Shown one piece after another: positions 56,001 through 64,000 of a stretch of DNA of 64,000 nucleotides (position 1 is its first letter; each line of letters starts with the position of its first letter). The stretch is from assembly GCA_024516035.1 (NCBI GenBank), contig CM044955.1, positions 41,874,574-41,938,573 of the forward strand, read 5' to 3'. A model generated the notes under the pieces. That model saw nothing but the letters and a program-made list of their open reading frames with translations, did not search any database and had not been told where the DNA came from. The translations under genes and the position numbers were made by a program. The DNA comes from Bactericera cockerelli (taxonomy: Eukaryota > Arthropoda > Insecta > Hemiptera > Triozidae).

Positions 56001-59000
56001 GACACAGACCACAAGCATTTACAGTATAACTGATGTTCATGGCTACGAAATAAAAAAAGTTTGTGAGCGACTTAACCATATAACAGACACCACAACAGCT
56101 GGATGGTATCTCCGCCAGAGATTGTTCGTCACAATCCAGAGGAGTAATGCAACCTTCATGTTAGGAACCCTCCCAGTTCATAAGGAGTTGGAAGAAGTTT
56201 TCGTGTTATCAAACACCTTGGCCGAGGTGTAGAGAACGCCTATACAAATAAAGAGACAGCCCGGCAGAGTGTAACAGAAAACATAGTTCCAATGCTTTTC
56301 ATGTACTTTCAGCCAGCAAAAAGTTCAACATGAATTTCAAAAAATTGCGATTTTTATCGCAGAAATGGACTCTACGTTGAAAAAGAAATTGATTTGACTT
56401 TTTGATTGACTTCCTAAGCCAACGGGAACCCTATTTTCGAGACCCTCCAACAGTCGTGAAATACATGAAAAGATTCATATTTTTTTCTTTTTTTTTCACA
56501 TAAATTAAATACATTAAATATTCGAATAAAAGGTTGTGAAACACTCTTCTTCTTAATAGTCCCCCATTATTCCTCCTTAATCTTCTTACCTACGGAGGCA
56601 AGGGGCATGTCAGGATCCACCATGGAGGATTTCCGACTCATAGACTGGCGACCCCAGCCTGAGGAGGTGCTGGGTCCGGGCTGAGGGTTTTGGTTGCTGT
56701 ACCAGGTCGTGGCGTTCTTCTTTCCGTAGTTGGCATTCTGGGGAACAAAGGGAATATTGGGATGATGTGGTTGTTCAAATTCTTCAAGAAATCATCGGAA
56801 GGATTTTTTAATATTTTACTAAATTAATAAAATAGTAACCAATAAAATAATAATAAAATCAGCCTTCGTGGGGTAACGGTTGTGACTACTGCCCGTAGTC
56901 CAGAGATTTAGGATCAATCCCAGGTCGGAGCAGACTTTTCACACAGAACATTCTGTTTCCTCCGTACATGTGAGACTGGTATTTTCGGTTCTACTCAGGC
57001 TGGGTTAGGTTAATGTGTGCAGCTGGTACGATTCCCAGCGAATGGAGGGTAAAACCCCCGTCCTAATCCAGGAGGTTAAATCAAATCTATTGGCGTTAGG
57101 AAGAGCATCCAGCCGTAAAAAATGTGCCAAAACCAAACAACCTCAACCACAAAGTTGAACAACGATTAAAAGAAGACTATTGTAATAAAAATATTTTTAA
57201 AAAAATCTTTAGGTAATGGTTCATAATAGCTGTATAGTGGGCGCTGTTCCATTGCAAGTAATAATTTTATTTATATTTGCTGCCTAGTGGGTGATGTCCC
57301 ATTGCAAGTAATGGTTCATATTGGCTGCCTAGTGGGTGGTGTCCCATTGCAAGTAATGGTTCATATTGGCTGCCTAGTGGGTGGTGTCCCATTGCAAGTA
57401 ATGGTTCATATTGGCTGCCTAGTGGGTGATGTCCCATTGCAAGTAATGGTTCATATTGGCTGCCTAGGTGCCTAGTGGGTGGTATTGGCTGCTAGTGGGT
57501 GATGTCCCATTGCAAGCAATGGTTCATATTGGCTGCCTAGTGGGTGGTGTCCCATTGCAAGTAATGGTTCATATTGGCTGCCTAGTGGGTGGTGTCCCAT
57601 TGCAAGTAATGGTTCATATTGGCTGCCTAGTGGGTGGTGTCCCATTGCAAGTAATGGTTCATATTGGCTGCCTAGTGGGTGGTGTCCCATTGCAAGTAAT
57701 GGTTCATATTGGCTGCCTAGTGGGTGGTGTCAAATTGCAAGTAATGGTTCATATTGGCTGCCTAGTGGGTGGTGTCCCATTGCAAGTAATGGTTCATATT
57801 GGCTGCCTAGTGGGTGGTGTCCCATTGCAAGTAATGGTTCATATTGGCTGCCTAGTGGGTGGTGTCCCATTGCAAGTAATGGTTCATATTGGCTGCCTAG
57901 TGGGTGGTGTCCCATTGCAAGTAATGGTTCATATTGGCTGCCTAGTGGGTGGTGTCCCATTGCAAGTAATGGTTCATATTGGCTGCCTAGTGGGTGGTGT
58001 CCCATTGCAAGTAATGGTTCATATTGGCTGCTAAGTGGGCGACCACTGCGTTTTTCTTATACATATAGGTACTAGTGGGCTGTCGCCCGCTTTGCGGGCC
58101 GAGGCATGGCCGTGAAAGCAAAAAATCCTTTTTCGCCAATGGCAGGTGTTGTAGTGGGAATTTCGAAAAATCCCGTCTTATTGCACATCTAGACTATAAG
58201 ACAAAGCTACCTACCAAATTTCAGCTTCCTAGGACTTACGGTTTAGGCTGTAGAGCGATGATCAGTCAGTGGTCAGTCAGTCAGTGACTTTGACATTTAT
58301 ATATAGAGATTGTTGTTAATAATGTCAATGTGCGAATAGGGTAATAATTCAGTACATATTAATAAAATAACAAAGAAAGCGAGATATTAGGGACAGAAAG
58401 AACTGTATTAAAGACTAGGAGTGAAATAAAAAGACAAATTCTAATTCACAAGTCATTTCTAAACGTCGGGTTTCCCTACTTTACAAAGTACGCAATTCGA
58501 TAATCGACAAAATCGGGATCACATTTTGGAGACATGAGGTACATTTTCCCATTTAATACTGTCCTAAACTCAAGTCCTCAGAGGTACCTATTACCAAAAT
58601 GTCTAATTAGTTTCACCTGAAGTAATGAAACAAAATTAGAATCTTGAGTTTCACAGAATCAACAAGTTATGAGAGAATATAATACCTACTGATAGTAGAT
58701 ATGACTTTATTATTACTTCATTAGAAGAAATAAGGTAAATGTGAAGTTATCATAGTTATTTTGACCTATTATACGGGGTAAGAGGATATAAATATAAAAA
58801 AACTGGAGCACTTTATTTTTATGTCATCTAAAATATTTTTCACATTTACCACCTATTAAAAACAAGACAGTAATACACACTTATTGATTACTCCAATGAT
58901 AGTTTTAAATGACTTAATAAAACATTTTCATTTTATTGAGAGAATGACTTTCTTCAACCTTAAGATTTATTGTAGGTAGGTAAGTATAGCTATAGCATTG

Positions 59001-62000
59001 ATAATAATCGCCTAGTAATAGTTTTACGTTGTGTCAAAGTGATCCTTTCAATTTTATCACGTAAGGGCATTCAGATATTTGTAGGTATTAATATAATGCC
59101 TATGTACGTACTAAAAATAATTTTATAATGGGTAAAATGAGAAATAGAAAAATAAAAATATTAAGTAGGTACTAATTCTAAAAAGTAAAATTAATGGATA
59201 ATGAAATCATGAACAGCCCAAAGTTCAATTAAGCTGATGGATGAACCATAATAATTATTTCCATTAACTTTATCTCGCCCCAACTTCTTCTCAATAAAAG
59301 GTTAATGTATGATATAGCTTAATAGCCACCTCTTTGAACAGGTACCCACTTATTAAGGGTTTCTTTTTATTATGATTGCCAATATTACTGTTTTCAATAG
59401 GTGGCCTATATTATAGCTTTTATTTTTAACCGTCCCCTCGCATTTGAATTACCTTAATAATAGTTGAAACAGGTATAAACTAACCCCCTTTAGCCCGTAC
59501 TGACCCGCCCCCTAACTGATTTGAGGGTGAAAGTGAAATTGCGTGTCGCAGGGAAAAGAAAGGTGTAGAGATTTGATTTGTTATGAGTTAAGTGGCACTG
59601 ACCAACTGATGTATTTAGAGGGCTGATTTATGACTTTTTAGTATTGTTTTACTGTTTTTCTTCAATTTATACGAATAAAAAATGTTAGAGTGCTTTCAAC
59701 ATTTTTTGGTATAGGTAGTTTTTTATAGTTATGTTAAAAGGATTTCTTTGTAAAAATAATGTGATTTATAAGATCAGAAACAGAATGAACAGAAAAAAGA
59801 TTCATGCCTTCGCAGTTTGGTACTTCGATTTGGTAATTATTATTAGTGAGTACCTATGTAATTAGGTATGCAACATTTCGAAATTAAACTCACCTGCTAT
59901 GCACAACCTTACAAATATAATATGAAAGGGTCACTCACTTCTTACGACCTGTAGCATTCACATCCCTTACAAACTTTTCGTGCTGTTAACTTTACTACGA
60001 AAAGTCATAAAGAAAATGGCTAGTATCAAAGGGGAACAAGAGTTGCTGAGGGGGAATAGTGGGCTAAGTTCTATTGGAGAATTGTGCTTTTGATATAAAA
60101 GGGAGACCATGAGCTGTTGGACAAGTTTACCTTTGTATTACAGTTACATAAAAAATACATACTAATATAATTATGAAAAAAGGGGGTTATGTTCTATTGG
60201 AGAGGCAGGTTTTGGATATGATCAGGGGCCGAGTTATGGGGAGACATTGAAACTGTGAAATGGCCAGAACTTTTTCATTTCTAGTGATTGTGCTGGATTT
60301 GAACAAAAGCATGTGCTCAGTGTTTAAGTTGAATTTAAGTTAGATTTAACATGCCATATTTAGGCTTTTCTACATTTCATTTCTGTGATCATACCCGGTG
60401 AACTCTTTGTTATAGTCAAAAACTATTTTGGTCTTTTTTTATAGCAAAACCAATTTGAACATTAAGACTTACTTGAAAATAACAGAAATCTACCCATCAA
60501 AAAGTTCTAACCAATTTCATTCCTTACTTACTTTACTTGTCCATGTCCATTTCATCCCTTGGCTCCCTAAAACTCTGCCCCCGGTACATGAAATAGTGCC
60601 AAATGCATACCAAAGAAGCATTACAACAATCGAAGACTGCTATAGAAAAAAACAAGTAATTGGGATTTTTCGATTTTTAAAGACTTTTTTGTACCAACTT
60701 TAGGTGTTACCTAGCTACGTAACTATTTCTTAGGGTCTATTTCCACACCCATGTTTACAGCAGAGCAAATTGTCCTTCATTTTAGCTTTTGTAAACTATA
60801 CATGGTTAAGAGGTTCGCTATTGGGTGAATATTTCCAAACGTGGTTTTTTCAGGGCAATTTTTGTCCCATGCCAATTTTTTTAAAATAACTAGCTGAATG
60901 TGGGGAAATCAAGTACCTAGGATATTAATATTTAGGTATTTAGAGGGTGCACTTCTGAGAAATTATTTTTTCTCTATTTTTCCCTGTTTTTTAAAAAATA
61001 GAGATAATAGGTACAAAATAGCCAGAGGAAGGACTACCAGAGGAGAGACATTTTGACTATAACTCTAACTTTTAAGTGCAATATTAAAAGAAAAATATTA
61101 ATATTGTTTTCGAAATGGAGAAATAATCTGCAAATAAAATAGAAACATCTCATTATATTTTTTTAAAGTAAAATAAATCTTTTCTTTTTACTTGCCAGAG
61201 GAAAGACAAGCTCTTCTGTGACGCACTTACGCACAACCTTACTTCCTGAAAATCTTCAAACAACCAAAACATCGAACAAAACTAACGTGGAAATTAGAAC
61301 CACAAGAGAGGTAGGAGACGTTTCCCTCCTTTCATAGAGTGACGTTACTTTCCCCTCTTTTGAAAACGGCAATAAAGTGGCTTGCCAGAGGAAGGACAAA
61401 AAGTATGGGGACACACTTTAAAGTCAAAAATAGAAATAATTGAAATGGTAATTAATAAAATAAAATTCAATGTTTATTAGTTGTCTTCTTGGCTTTTGAA
61501 AAAATTATATTTTAATTTAATTATTTAAAAAGGAATTGAGCTATTATAAATTTAAACAATCTAAAACAAGCTGGGGACAGGCCAGAGGACGGACATTTGC
61601 TGATATCATGTACTTATTTTTTATATAAATAATAATAAAAAAAATGTTTTATGTACTTTCAAGTTAAAGCTAATGTGTTCTCTTCATTTCACTAGTGGAT
61701 TCCTTTATTTTTTCCTTACCGATTTGTTTTTATTCAATGGGGACATCAAAAAACCACGTTTGGTAATATTCACCCTATTATGTTTTCAGAGATACCCTGT
61801 ATGTAGTAAATTGGTTAGTAAAGACGCACCCTGTATGATATAAATAGTATATATTTATATTATAATAGTATATGTATTTATATTATAAATTTGAGGGAAA
61901 GAGGGGTTCTGCTTAGTGGGGACAGAAGGATTCCGAAAATGAGGAGGAAGAGGAACAGGTTAGGGACAGAGGAGGAAAAGGAACTGTTAGGGGTTAGGGG

Positions 62001-63395
62001 GCTGACCTGAATCTAGCGCTTTATTGCAGAGATGGTCAGTCAGACACGCAGCTCCCCTACGTTACAATCACAGTTTAGCTGTTGTTTTAATGTTGTTGAT
62101 ATAAAACTAAAAATCTCTAAAAAAAAATAACAGTCTCGAGTCTCGACAATGTATACACTAAATTTCATAAATAAAACAGTACTAAAATTTCAAACAGAAA
62201 GGAGGAGTGTTCCTTTAAGTTTCAGATTAGTTGAAAGAACTTTGAACTTATGAGCTGAAATGTTAGAGACAAGATACACATACCTAGGTAGGTATATATG
62301 TATATTCATATCTAGGTAGGTATATGTATATTCATACCTAGGTAGGTATATGTATATGTATATGTATATTCATACCTAGGTAGGCATAGGATAGAAACAA
62401 TTGAGACAAGGTAGAACCAATATTATTACACCGCGAGAAATTTCTAATATTAGAAATCCGAAGTGTTTTTTTTTTAATATTTCTGAAAATATGTAGGTAT
62501 GTTGCGGGCTTTTTTATGTAGCTTTTCTATTTTGGGTGCCTTTAAGGAGTAGTTAAAAATTCTTTATAAAGGTAATAAAAAAACATAAAAAATATAAATA
62601 GATACTTAATTTTTATTACATACCTACCTAGAATTTGTAACTTGTTTGTTTGCAAAAATTGAAAAAAAAAAAATAATAATATTAAATAAAAAAAATATAT
62701 ACACCGTGACATCACAAATACTCAAACTAGCTTTACTAAAATTTTGATGCACTTGAGATTCGGTCGCCTTATTGATCGATGTACCTCAGTTACTGAGGTC
62801 GGTTAATGCATGATTTCTTTATGGTGAAGGATGAGCCTCTAAATCTTTTACATTATTTTCTTTATAATCGGGTATTGCCGCCACTGGTCGTTACTCCTAC
62901 AAAGAACGACTCATTTTAACCTCACAAGGTATGAGAGGATTCCACACAAAGTACAGTGCAGAATTTTCTCTCTACCCAGCCGGGATTCAAATCGAACCCA
63001 GATCACCTGGGCCTTTGAATTGGGTTACAAATGAAGTAACCAAGGACCGAAATATAAAACAGAATTAACTTTATTTTTCGGTTTAACGGCGCTTTAACAA
63101 GGCTATAAGCCTGTCATTCACGCCAATGAATTAACTTTAAAATAAGCTCAATTCAGGCCCACTCCCGCCCGACTTGAAAAACAGACTGTTAAAATAATTA
63201 TTTTAGGCTTAACTTATACAATAGGTATGCATGTATAATCCCTTCTTATAAATCGGCCCTTATTTGTACTAAAAACGTATGCAAAAAATTACCTTTATAA
63301 AAACAACTTACTTCGCAGAAGCTATCTTCGTAAAAGTAGCGGGGTGGTGAGTGGAAGGGATGCTGGACCGATATGATCGAGAACGGTCTGATCAT
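34253..63395 (-). CDS. DCX-EMAP: Doublecortin-HELP-WD40 microtubule-associated protein (16 exons)
   Basis: Exons 5' to 3': 63395-63312, 56737-56590, 54570-54380, 53686-53444, 52978-52692, 49719-49548, 48941-48710, 48005-47874, 46202-46074, 45502-45374, 43608-43480, 42696-42534, 40971-40789, 39643-39548, 35105-34991, 34406-34253; about 863 residues. Exon 3 and the start of exon 4 encode a doublecortin domain ([45 protein letters not shown]). Exon 5 is the HELP domain ([30 protein letters not shown]); the rest are EML-type WD40 repeats ending LMLWEIVDD. In flies the homologue binds microtubules in mechanosensory cilia and is needed for hearing. Single bases are missing near 53602-53612, 52955, 52692, 48852 and 48807-48811; restoring each satisfies all splice phases. 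The first exon is inferred from phase and donor; it could instead be internal. Confidence 0.9.
34430..34640 (-). mobile_element. Retroelement 3' end in the last DCX-EMAP intron
   Basis: Minus-strand tail with CAATAATAATAA-type repeat, AGTGGCAATCTCTT-type motif and GGGCGGGGTTATTG, like 20310-20460. A SINE-3 head fragment (CGAACCACCGACCTCTAGGT) follows at about 34770-34830. Confidence 0.45.
35360..38770. repeat. 3.4-kb minisatellite, 19-bp unit
   Basis: About 160-180 units of two alternating types, AGAATTTTGAAGGTGAACT and AGAATTTTGATGATGTACT, plus an 18-bp variant AGAATTTGAATGTGAACC. The units form 38-57-bp higher-order blocks. The array fills most of the intron between DCX-EMAP exons 14 and 15. 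Units contain TGA in every forward frame pattern, so it is not coding. The AGAATTTTGAA core is shared with the arrays at 3012-3160 and 5091-5560. Confidence 0.95.
35577..35802. mobile_element. MITE-like island inside the 19-bp array
   Basis: About 225 non-repeat bases interrupt the array near its left end. The two ends form an imperfect inverted repeat (GAAGGCCTCGCTCAAGCAAC / GAAGCCTTGCTGAAAAAACG, both then CGAGCTAT). It looks like a small TIR insertion. Confidence 0.55.
38780..39547. other. Intron sequence between array and exon 14
   Basis: AT-rich; includes GGCTTAGGATG..TCTTCTGTAAA-type retroelement tail near 39225-39260 (also at 41023-41050). Nothing else recognised. Confidence 0.5.
39820..40015 (-). 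mobile_element. SINE family 4, 3' fragment
   Basis: Shares GGTTGAGGTTGGTT, ACGGTTGGATGCCCTTCT and ACGTCCCCCCC (plus strand) with 41150-41582 and 49830-49975. The head is missing. Confidence 0.5.
40150..40287 (-). mobile_element. SINE family 3 copy
   Basis: The head on the minus strand has AGCTCGATCGATAAGGCCGC and GGAGGTCGGTGGTTCATG; the body is shortened. Confidence 0.55.
40393..40570 (+). mobile_element. tRNA-headed SINE, plus strand
   Basis: TGGTAGTCAAGTGGTTAACG (A-box region) with a decayed B-box, then GACCACATAATAATAAGACT, similar to the body of SINE family 2. Confidence 0.5.
41150..41582 (-). mobile_element. SINE family 4 with tRNA-Gly-derived head
   Basis: On the minus strand, two degenerate pieces of the tRNA-Gly 3' half come first: 41582-41547 with GTTCGATTCCCAGCCATTG, and 41545-41503 with TTTGATACCCGGCCATTG. 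A body with GGGGACGTTAAACAG and a tail with GGGTTGGCGTTAAGAAGGGC follow. The nearby intact tRNA-Gly gene at 41810-41881 shows the same 3' half, so the head derives from tRNA-Gly. Confidence 0.6.
41810..41881 (-). tRNA. tRNA-Gly (UCC)
   Basis: 72 nt including discriminator A. Complete cloverleaf: acceptor GCGATGG/CCATCGC, anticodon loop CTTCCAA (anticodon UCC), T arm CGGGTTCGATTCCCG with a perfect B-box. A run of seven T follows one base after the 3' end, a Pol III terminator. It lies in a DCX-EMAP intron, same strand as the host gene, and is identical to 55561-55632. Confidence 0.97.
42285..42410 (-). mobile_element. SINE 3' fragment
   Basis: TATACTGACGAGGTAAGACT and AAGTCCCTTTACTCCAGCAG (plus strand) resemble the tail of SINE family 2; the head is absent. 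Confidence 0.4.
42900..43200. repeat. Dispersed repeat D, copy 1
   Basis: TCTCCAGCCAACTTAAGTTG through TATGTGCGATCAACCATCGT matches 54030-54130. The beginning resembles SINE-1 body (GGCTGGATTAGGGTAATTTG). The motif TTAGGGTTGAGACAC..ATGGTCTTCTCTCTG occurs at 43195 and again at 43388. Confidence 0.55.
43287..43306. repeat. Homopolymer C20
   Basis: Twenty consecutive C in a DCX-EMAP intron, unusual in such AT-rich sequence; its length is likely unreliable in the assembly. Confidence 0.9.
43655..43996. repeat. Tandem duplication E, copy 1
   Basis: Matches 44592-44807 (TGACAATCACTGAACACA, GAATACTATTCTGAATCG, GGGCAACGTATTGGTCTAGG). Copy 1 holds two insertions that copy 2 lacks: a 130-bp retroelement tail and, at its end, the LINE fragment at 43997-44559. 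Confidence 0.8.
43747..43876 (+). mobile_element. 130-bp retroelement tail with empty-site partner
   Basis: Begins TATTTCCATGAATATG and ends in CAATAAAATGAATTTATTAT. It is flanked by TAAACT at 43741-43746 and 43877-43882. Duplicate copy 2 reads through the site uninterrupted (AACTAAACTATTAGG near 44688). Confidence 0.75.
43997..44559 (-). mobile_element. 5'-truncated LINE insertion encoding C2H2 fingers
   Basis: The insertion lies between direct repeats AATACATGTATT (about 43985-43996 and 44560-44571); duplicate copy 2 keeps the empty site near 44798. The frame is open from the 5' truncation point to the stop at 44009, leaving a 12-base 3' end with no poly(A). It ends with three C2H2 units: CPLC...H...[21 protein letters not shown] and [19 protein letters not shown]. 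Such fingers end the ORF2 of several LINE clades; the LINE assignment is inferred. Confidence 0.65.
44592..44807. repeat. Tandem duplication E, copy 2 (empty sites)
   Basis: Uninterrupted counterpart of 43655-43996, differing by a 14-base expansion near 44615 and scattered substitutions. Confidence 0.8.
44837..45245. mobile_element. MITE with ATACAGGGTG ends and 80-bp TIRs (409 bp)
   Basis: Arms of about 80 bp are almost perfectly inverted (ATACAGGGTGTTTCAGAAAA on the left; complement on the right). The loop includes CCCCCTGTGGCCGTCCCTGA. Non-coding, would form a long hairpin. High arm identity suggests a young copy. Confidence 0.85.
45675..45950 (-). mobile_element. tRNA-headed SINE and adjacent retroelement tail
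   Basis: On the minus strand GGCGGTCCAGTGGTTGAAGC and CTGGGTTCAGAAC form a decayed tRNA head, then a body ending in GTCTTATTCGGACAGTAT. Next to it is the GTGGAAGAG motif of the tail family at 20310-20460. Confidence 0.5.
46637..47560. mobile_element. TIR element with ATACAGGGTGATCG ends (924 bp)
   Basis: Terminal arms of about 105 bp are near-perfectly inverted (GGGTGATCGAAACCACCCAG left; complement right). The interior contains a second palindrome at about 47347-47452, whose arms carry CTCTCCTGCAATACATTTCC and its complement. No transposase frame. Confidence 0.85.
47640..47765 (-). mobile_element. SINE family 3 copy
   Basis: CTTGATCAATAAGGCGGCGA and GGAGGTCGGTGGTTCAAGAC on the minus strand, with body to ATCAC. 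Contains a short internal duplication (TTACAAGTTACAAGTT). Confidence 0.65.
48455..48665 (-). mobile_element. Retroelement 3' end next to DCX-EMAP exon 7
   Basis: Minus-strand GGTTGCCATAGGCAATAACC then CCGTCCTTTAGTTAGGAC and a TAATAATAATAATAATGG-type tail, ending 45 bases before the exon 7 donor. The same family lies at 20310-20460. Confidence 0.55.
49170..49291 (-). mobile_element. SINE family 3 copy
   Basis: Minus-strand GTTGCTCGATCAGTAAGGCG and AGTGGTTCAAGTCTC with the family body. Confidence 0.6.
49830..49975 (-). mobile_element. SINE family 4, 3' fragment
   Basis: TGGCACTCCTAATTCCACAT, GGCTGGATGCCCTCTTTCAC and ACGTCCCCCAACGGGACAAC on the plus strand match the 41150-41582 copy. Confidence 0.5.
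49980..51024. other. DCX-EMAP intron 5, left part
   Basis: AT-rich with two A tracts near 50029-50090. No coding or repeat family recognised. Confidence 0.5.
51040..51300. repeat. Purine-rich minisatellite
   Basis: About a dozen irregular units of AAGTGATAAGAGTAGGAGGA, purines on the plus strand for more than 250 bases. Prone to length error and non-B DNA. Confidence 0.85.
51545..51645 (-). mobile_element. tRNA-like SINE head
   Basis: Minus-strand TTAGCTCAGTGATTCAGCAC and CCCGGAATCGAACCCCC resemble a decayed tRNA; no body recognised. Confidence 0.35.
51650..52380. other. DCX-EMAP intron 5, right part
   Basis: Contains a short near-repeat (AAAATGCACTACCTTGAAGACTGCATG context at 51948-51985). 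No coding feature recognised. Confidence 0.45.
52385..52480 (+). mobile_element. tRNA-like SINE head
   Basis: GGGCAAGTATTAGCGCGCTT and TTGTTCAATTCCAGGGCAGG at tRNA spacing; decayed, no body recognised. Confidence 0.35.
53990..54200. repeat. Dispersed repeat D, copy 2
   Basis: TCTCCAGCCAACTTAAATCG through GCTTTTTCTTATAAGCC matches 43060-43160, followed by a GGGTTCGCTTGTCTGTTCTC motif like that at 43195. Confidence 0.6.
55561..55632 (+). tRNA. tRNA-Gly (UCC)
   Basis: Identical over all 72 nt to the copy at 41810-41881: same cloverleaf, UCC anticodon, B-box GGTTCGATTCC and T7 terminator after CA. The upstream flank also shares AAATAC and CATCTTCA with the other copy, consistent with duplication or a conserved upstream element. 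It lies in DCX-EMAP intron 2 on the opposite strand to the host. Confidence 0.97.
55640..56580. other. DCX-EMAP intron 2 sequence
   Basis: A 94-codon plus-strand frame (55948-56232) overlaps a dispersed repeat related to 22490-22700 (CATGGGCAAGCTACGACAC) and resembles no protein I recognise. Otherwise featureless. Confidence 0.4.
56863..57180 (+). mobile_element. SINE family 1 copy, plus strand
   Basis: TTCGTGGGGTAACGGTTGTG (A-box) and GGATCAATCCC (decayed B-box), body with ACTCAGGCTGGGTTAGG, tail with GCATCCAGCCGTAAAAAATG. Best plus-strand partner of the copy at 3801-4152. Confidence 0.8.
57240..58035. repeat. 45-bp tandem array, about 17 units
   Basis: Unit TGGGTGGTGTCCCATTGCAA followed by GTAATGGTTCATATTGGCTG and CCTAG. 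Central units are identical; the left edge is diverged, with one broken unit at about 57465-57500, and one unit has CAAATT for CCCATT (57731). Because 45 is divisible by three, both strands stay open and would read 15-residue repeats ([15 protein letters not shown]); nothing suggests translation. Lies in DCX-EMAP intron 1, ending 37 bases from a Helitron. Confidence 0.95.
58072..58309 (-). mobile_element. Helitron-like non-autonomous element
   Basis: On the minus strand it begins TCTCTATATATAAATGTCAA after A. It ends with the hairpin GCCCGCAAAGCGGGC and CCCACTAG before T, so both ends and the A/T insertion rule fit Helitrons. About 90 percent like the dimer at 19368-19887. Confidence 0.85.
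58313..60817. other. DCX-EMAP intron 1, middle
   Basis: AT-rich. At 60290-60420 a segment (AAGTTAGATTTAACATGCCA) resembles the interior of the MITE at 21069-21727, so a related, decayed element may span about 60000-60430. No coding feature recognised. Confidence 0.45.
60818..61780. mobile_element. TIR element with spaced GCCAGAGGAAGGACA motifs (963 bp)
   Basis: Left TATTGGGTGAATATTTCCAA and the complement of the right end (TAATAGGGTGAATATTACCA), both then AACGTGGTTTTTT, give TIRs of about 32 bp. CCAGAGGAAGGAC-like motifs lie near 61022, 61036, 61196, 61385 and 61583, all on the plus strand. No transposase frame. Confidence 0.65.
62270..62390. repeat. TACCTAGGTAGGTATATGTA minisatellite
   Basis: Four to five irregular units of CATACCTAGGTAGGTATATG with intervening TATATTCATA. 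Confidence 0.8.
62705..62805 (-). mobile_element. SINE family 3 copy, shortened
   Basis: Minus-strand AACCGACCTCAGTAACTGAG and CGATCAATAAGGCGACCGAA with the family body to ATCAC; the B-box is partly lost. Confidence 0.55.
62865..63025 (-). mobile_element. tRNA-headed SINE, related to family 2
   Basis: Minus-strand CAGGTGATCTGGGTTCGATT and a body with TTCCTCTCATACC-like and AGTAACGACCAGTGGCGG segments; decayed. Confidence 0.45.
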
Positions 63396-64000
63396 CACAT
63401 AACTGAATCAGAACCATGGACGATCAATTAGCCCAATGTTCTAGAGTTTGATTCGAAATATTGACTATGAAATATTGAAATGAGTAAATGTTTTTAACTA
63501 ACTAAAACGATCAAGAATAAATCTTGCTTAGACCACTTAAAATGGTGCAAAATCGAAGTCAAACAAACAAACAATTAAGAGACAAACATGAGAAAATAAC
63601 ATTGATGAGTTGACATGAAAGATGGCATGATGGACGCACGTCATTCAAATGAAAAAAAATATTGTTTGGGGATTAGTAGGATGATATTTAAAGTGTTGAT
63701 ATTTAAAAGAACCTTCCAGAAAAAAAGAAAGAAAATAGAAATCGAAAATTGTATTAAAAAAAAAAAAAATTAATCAAGGAGAGTTGAGTAATATAAAATA
63801 TTATTTTCAAGTTATGTACGAAATAAATGTCACGGTATTAATCAATTAATTTATATTTACTTCCTATAAATTTAAATATTTATTTTTCACACACACAGAA
63901 AAGCAAGCGTCCGATTTTCAGACTCCTCAAAGTGCACATTCGAGATTAATAAAGTGAAAACCCTTCGGATTTCTTAAAGGCCGGAAGCTTTCAGTGCCTC
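63396..64000. other. Right edge, upstream of the first recognised DCX-EMAP exon
   Basis: AT-rich with an A13 tract near 63756. If 63395 is the true start codon, promoter and 5' UTR should be here; no core promoter motif is clear. Confidence 0.4.

Noticed and set aside
57287..58034. Repetitive protein gene from the 45-bp array
   Set aside because: Open frames exist on both strands only because the period is divisible by three and the unit lacks stops; there is no start context, splice link or codon signature.
34253..63395. Plain EML (without doublecortin) orthologue
   Set aside because: Exons 3-4 encode a doublecortin domain before HELP, in correct phase, which fits DCX-EMAP rather than EML1-4.

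Overview
The window is animal nuclear DNA, most likely from an insect. It is AT-rich and carries three split, intron-rich genes of typical animal families separated and interrupted by many transposons. The tRNA-headed SINEs, Helitrons, MITEs, R1-like LINE and errantivirus-like LTR element are compatible with a repeat-rich insect. A hemipteran is my guess; the species cannot be fixed from the sequence.

Layout. 1-5800: a minus-strand R1-like LINE running off the left edge, two SINEs, duplicated blocks and a 21-bp minisatellite. 7593-24527 (+): STOML2 (SLP-2), a mitochondrial inner-membrane stomatin-family protein, in seven exons. Its 8.6-kb intron 2 holds a 7.96-kb errantivirus-like Ty3/gypsy element (9857-17811, antisense) with identical 231-bp LTRs and a TGTA target duplication. 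Introns 4 and 5 hold nested TIR elements, a Helitron dimer and a piggyBac-type MITE. 26047-30872 (-): ACAA2, mitochondrial 3-ketoacyl-CoA thiolase, eight exons, convergent with STOML2. 34253-63395 (-): a doublecortin/HELP/WD40 protein, the counterpart of Drosophila DCX-EMAP, in at least 16 exons over 29 kb. Its introns hold a 3.4-kb 19-bp minisatellite, a 45-bp tandem array, two identical tRNA-Gly(UCC) genes, several MITEs and SINEs, and a 5'-truncated LINE end encoding C2H2 fingers.

The genes are not a functional cluster. STOML2 and ACAA2 both act in mitochondria, but their proximity looks incidental. DCX-EMAP is a microtubule-binding protein of mechanosensory cilia in flies.

Six or so single-base frame breaks interrupt otherwise well-formed exons of ACAA2 and DCX-EMAP, most of them in short G/C runs. 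In every case the splice phases demand exactly the base that is missing. I read these as consensus errors rather than gene death, but raw reads are needed to decide. I found no evidence for a wholly new gene system. The most unusual structures are the dispersed minisatellites sharing an AGAATTTTGAA core, the amplified splice-donor repeat in ACAA2, and three tandem duplications in which one copy preserves the empty site of a transposon inserted in the other.
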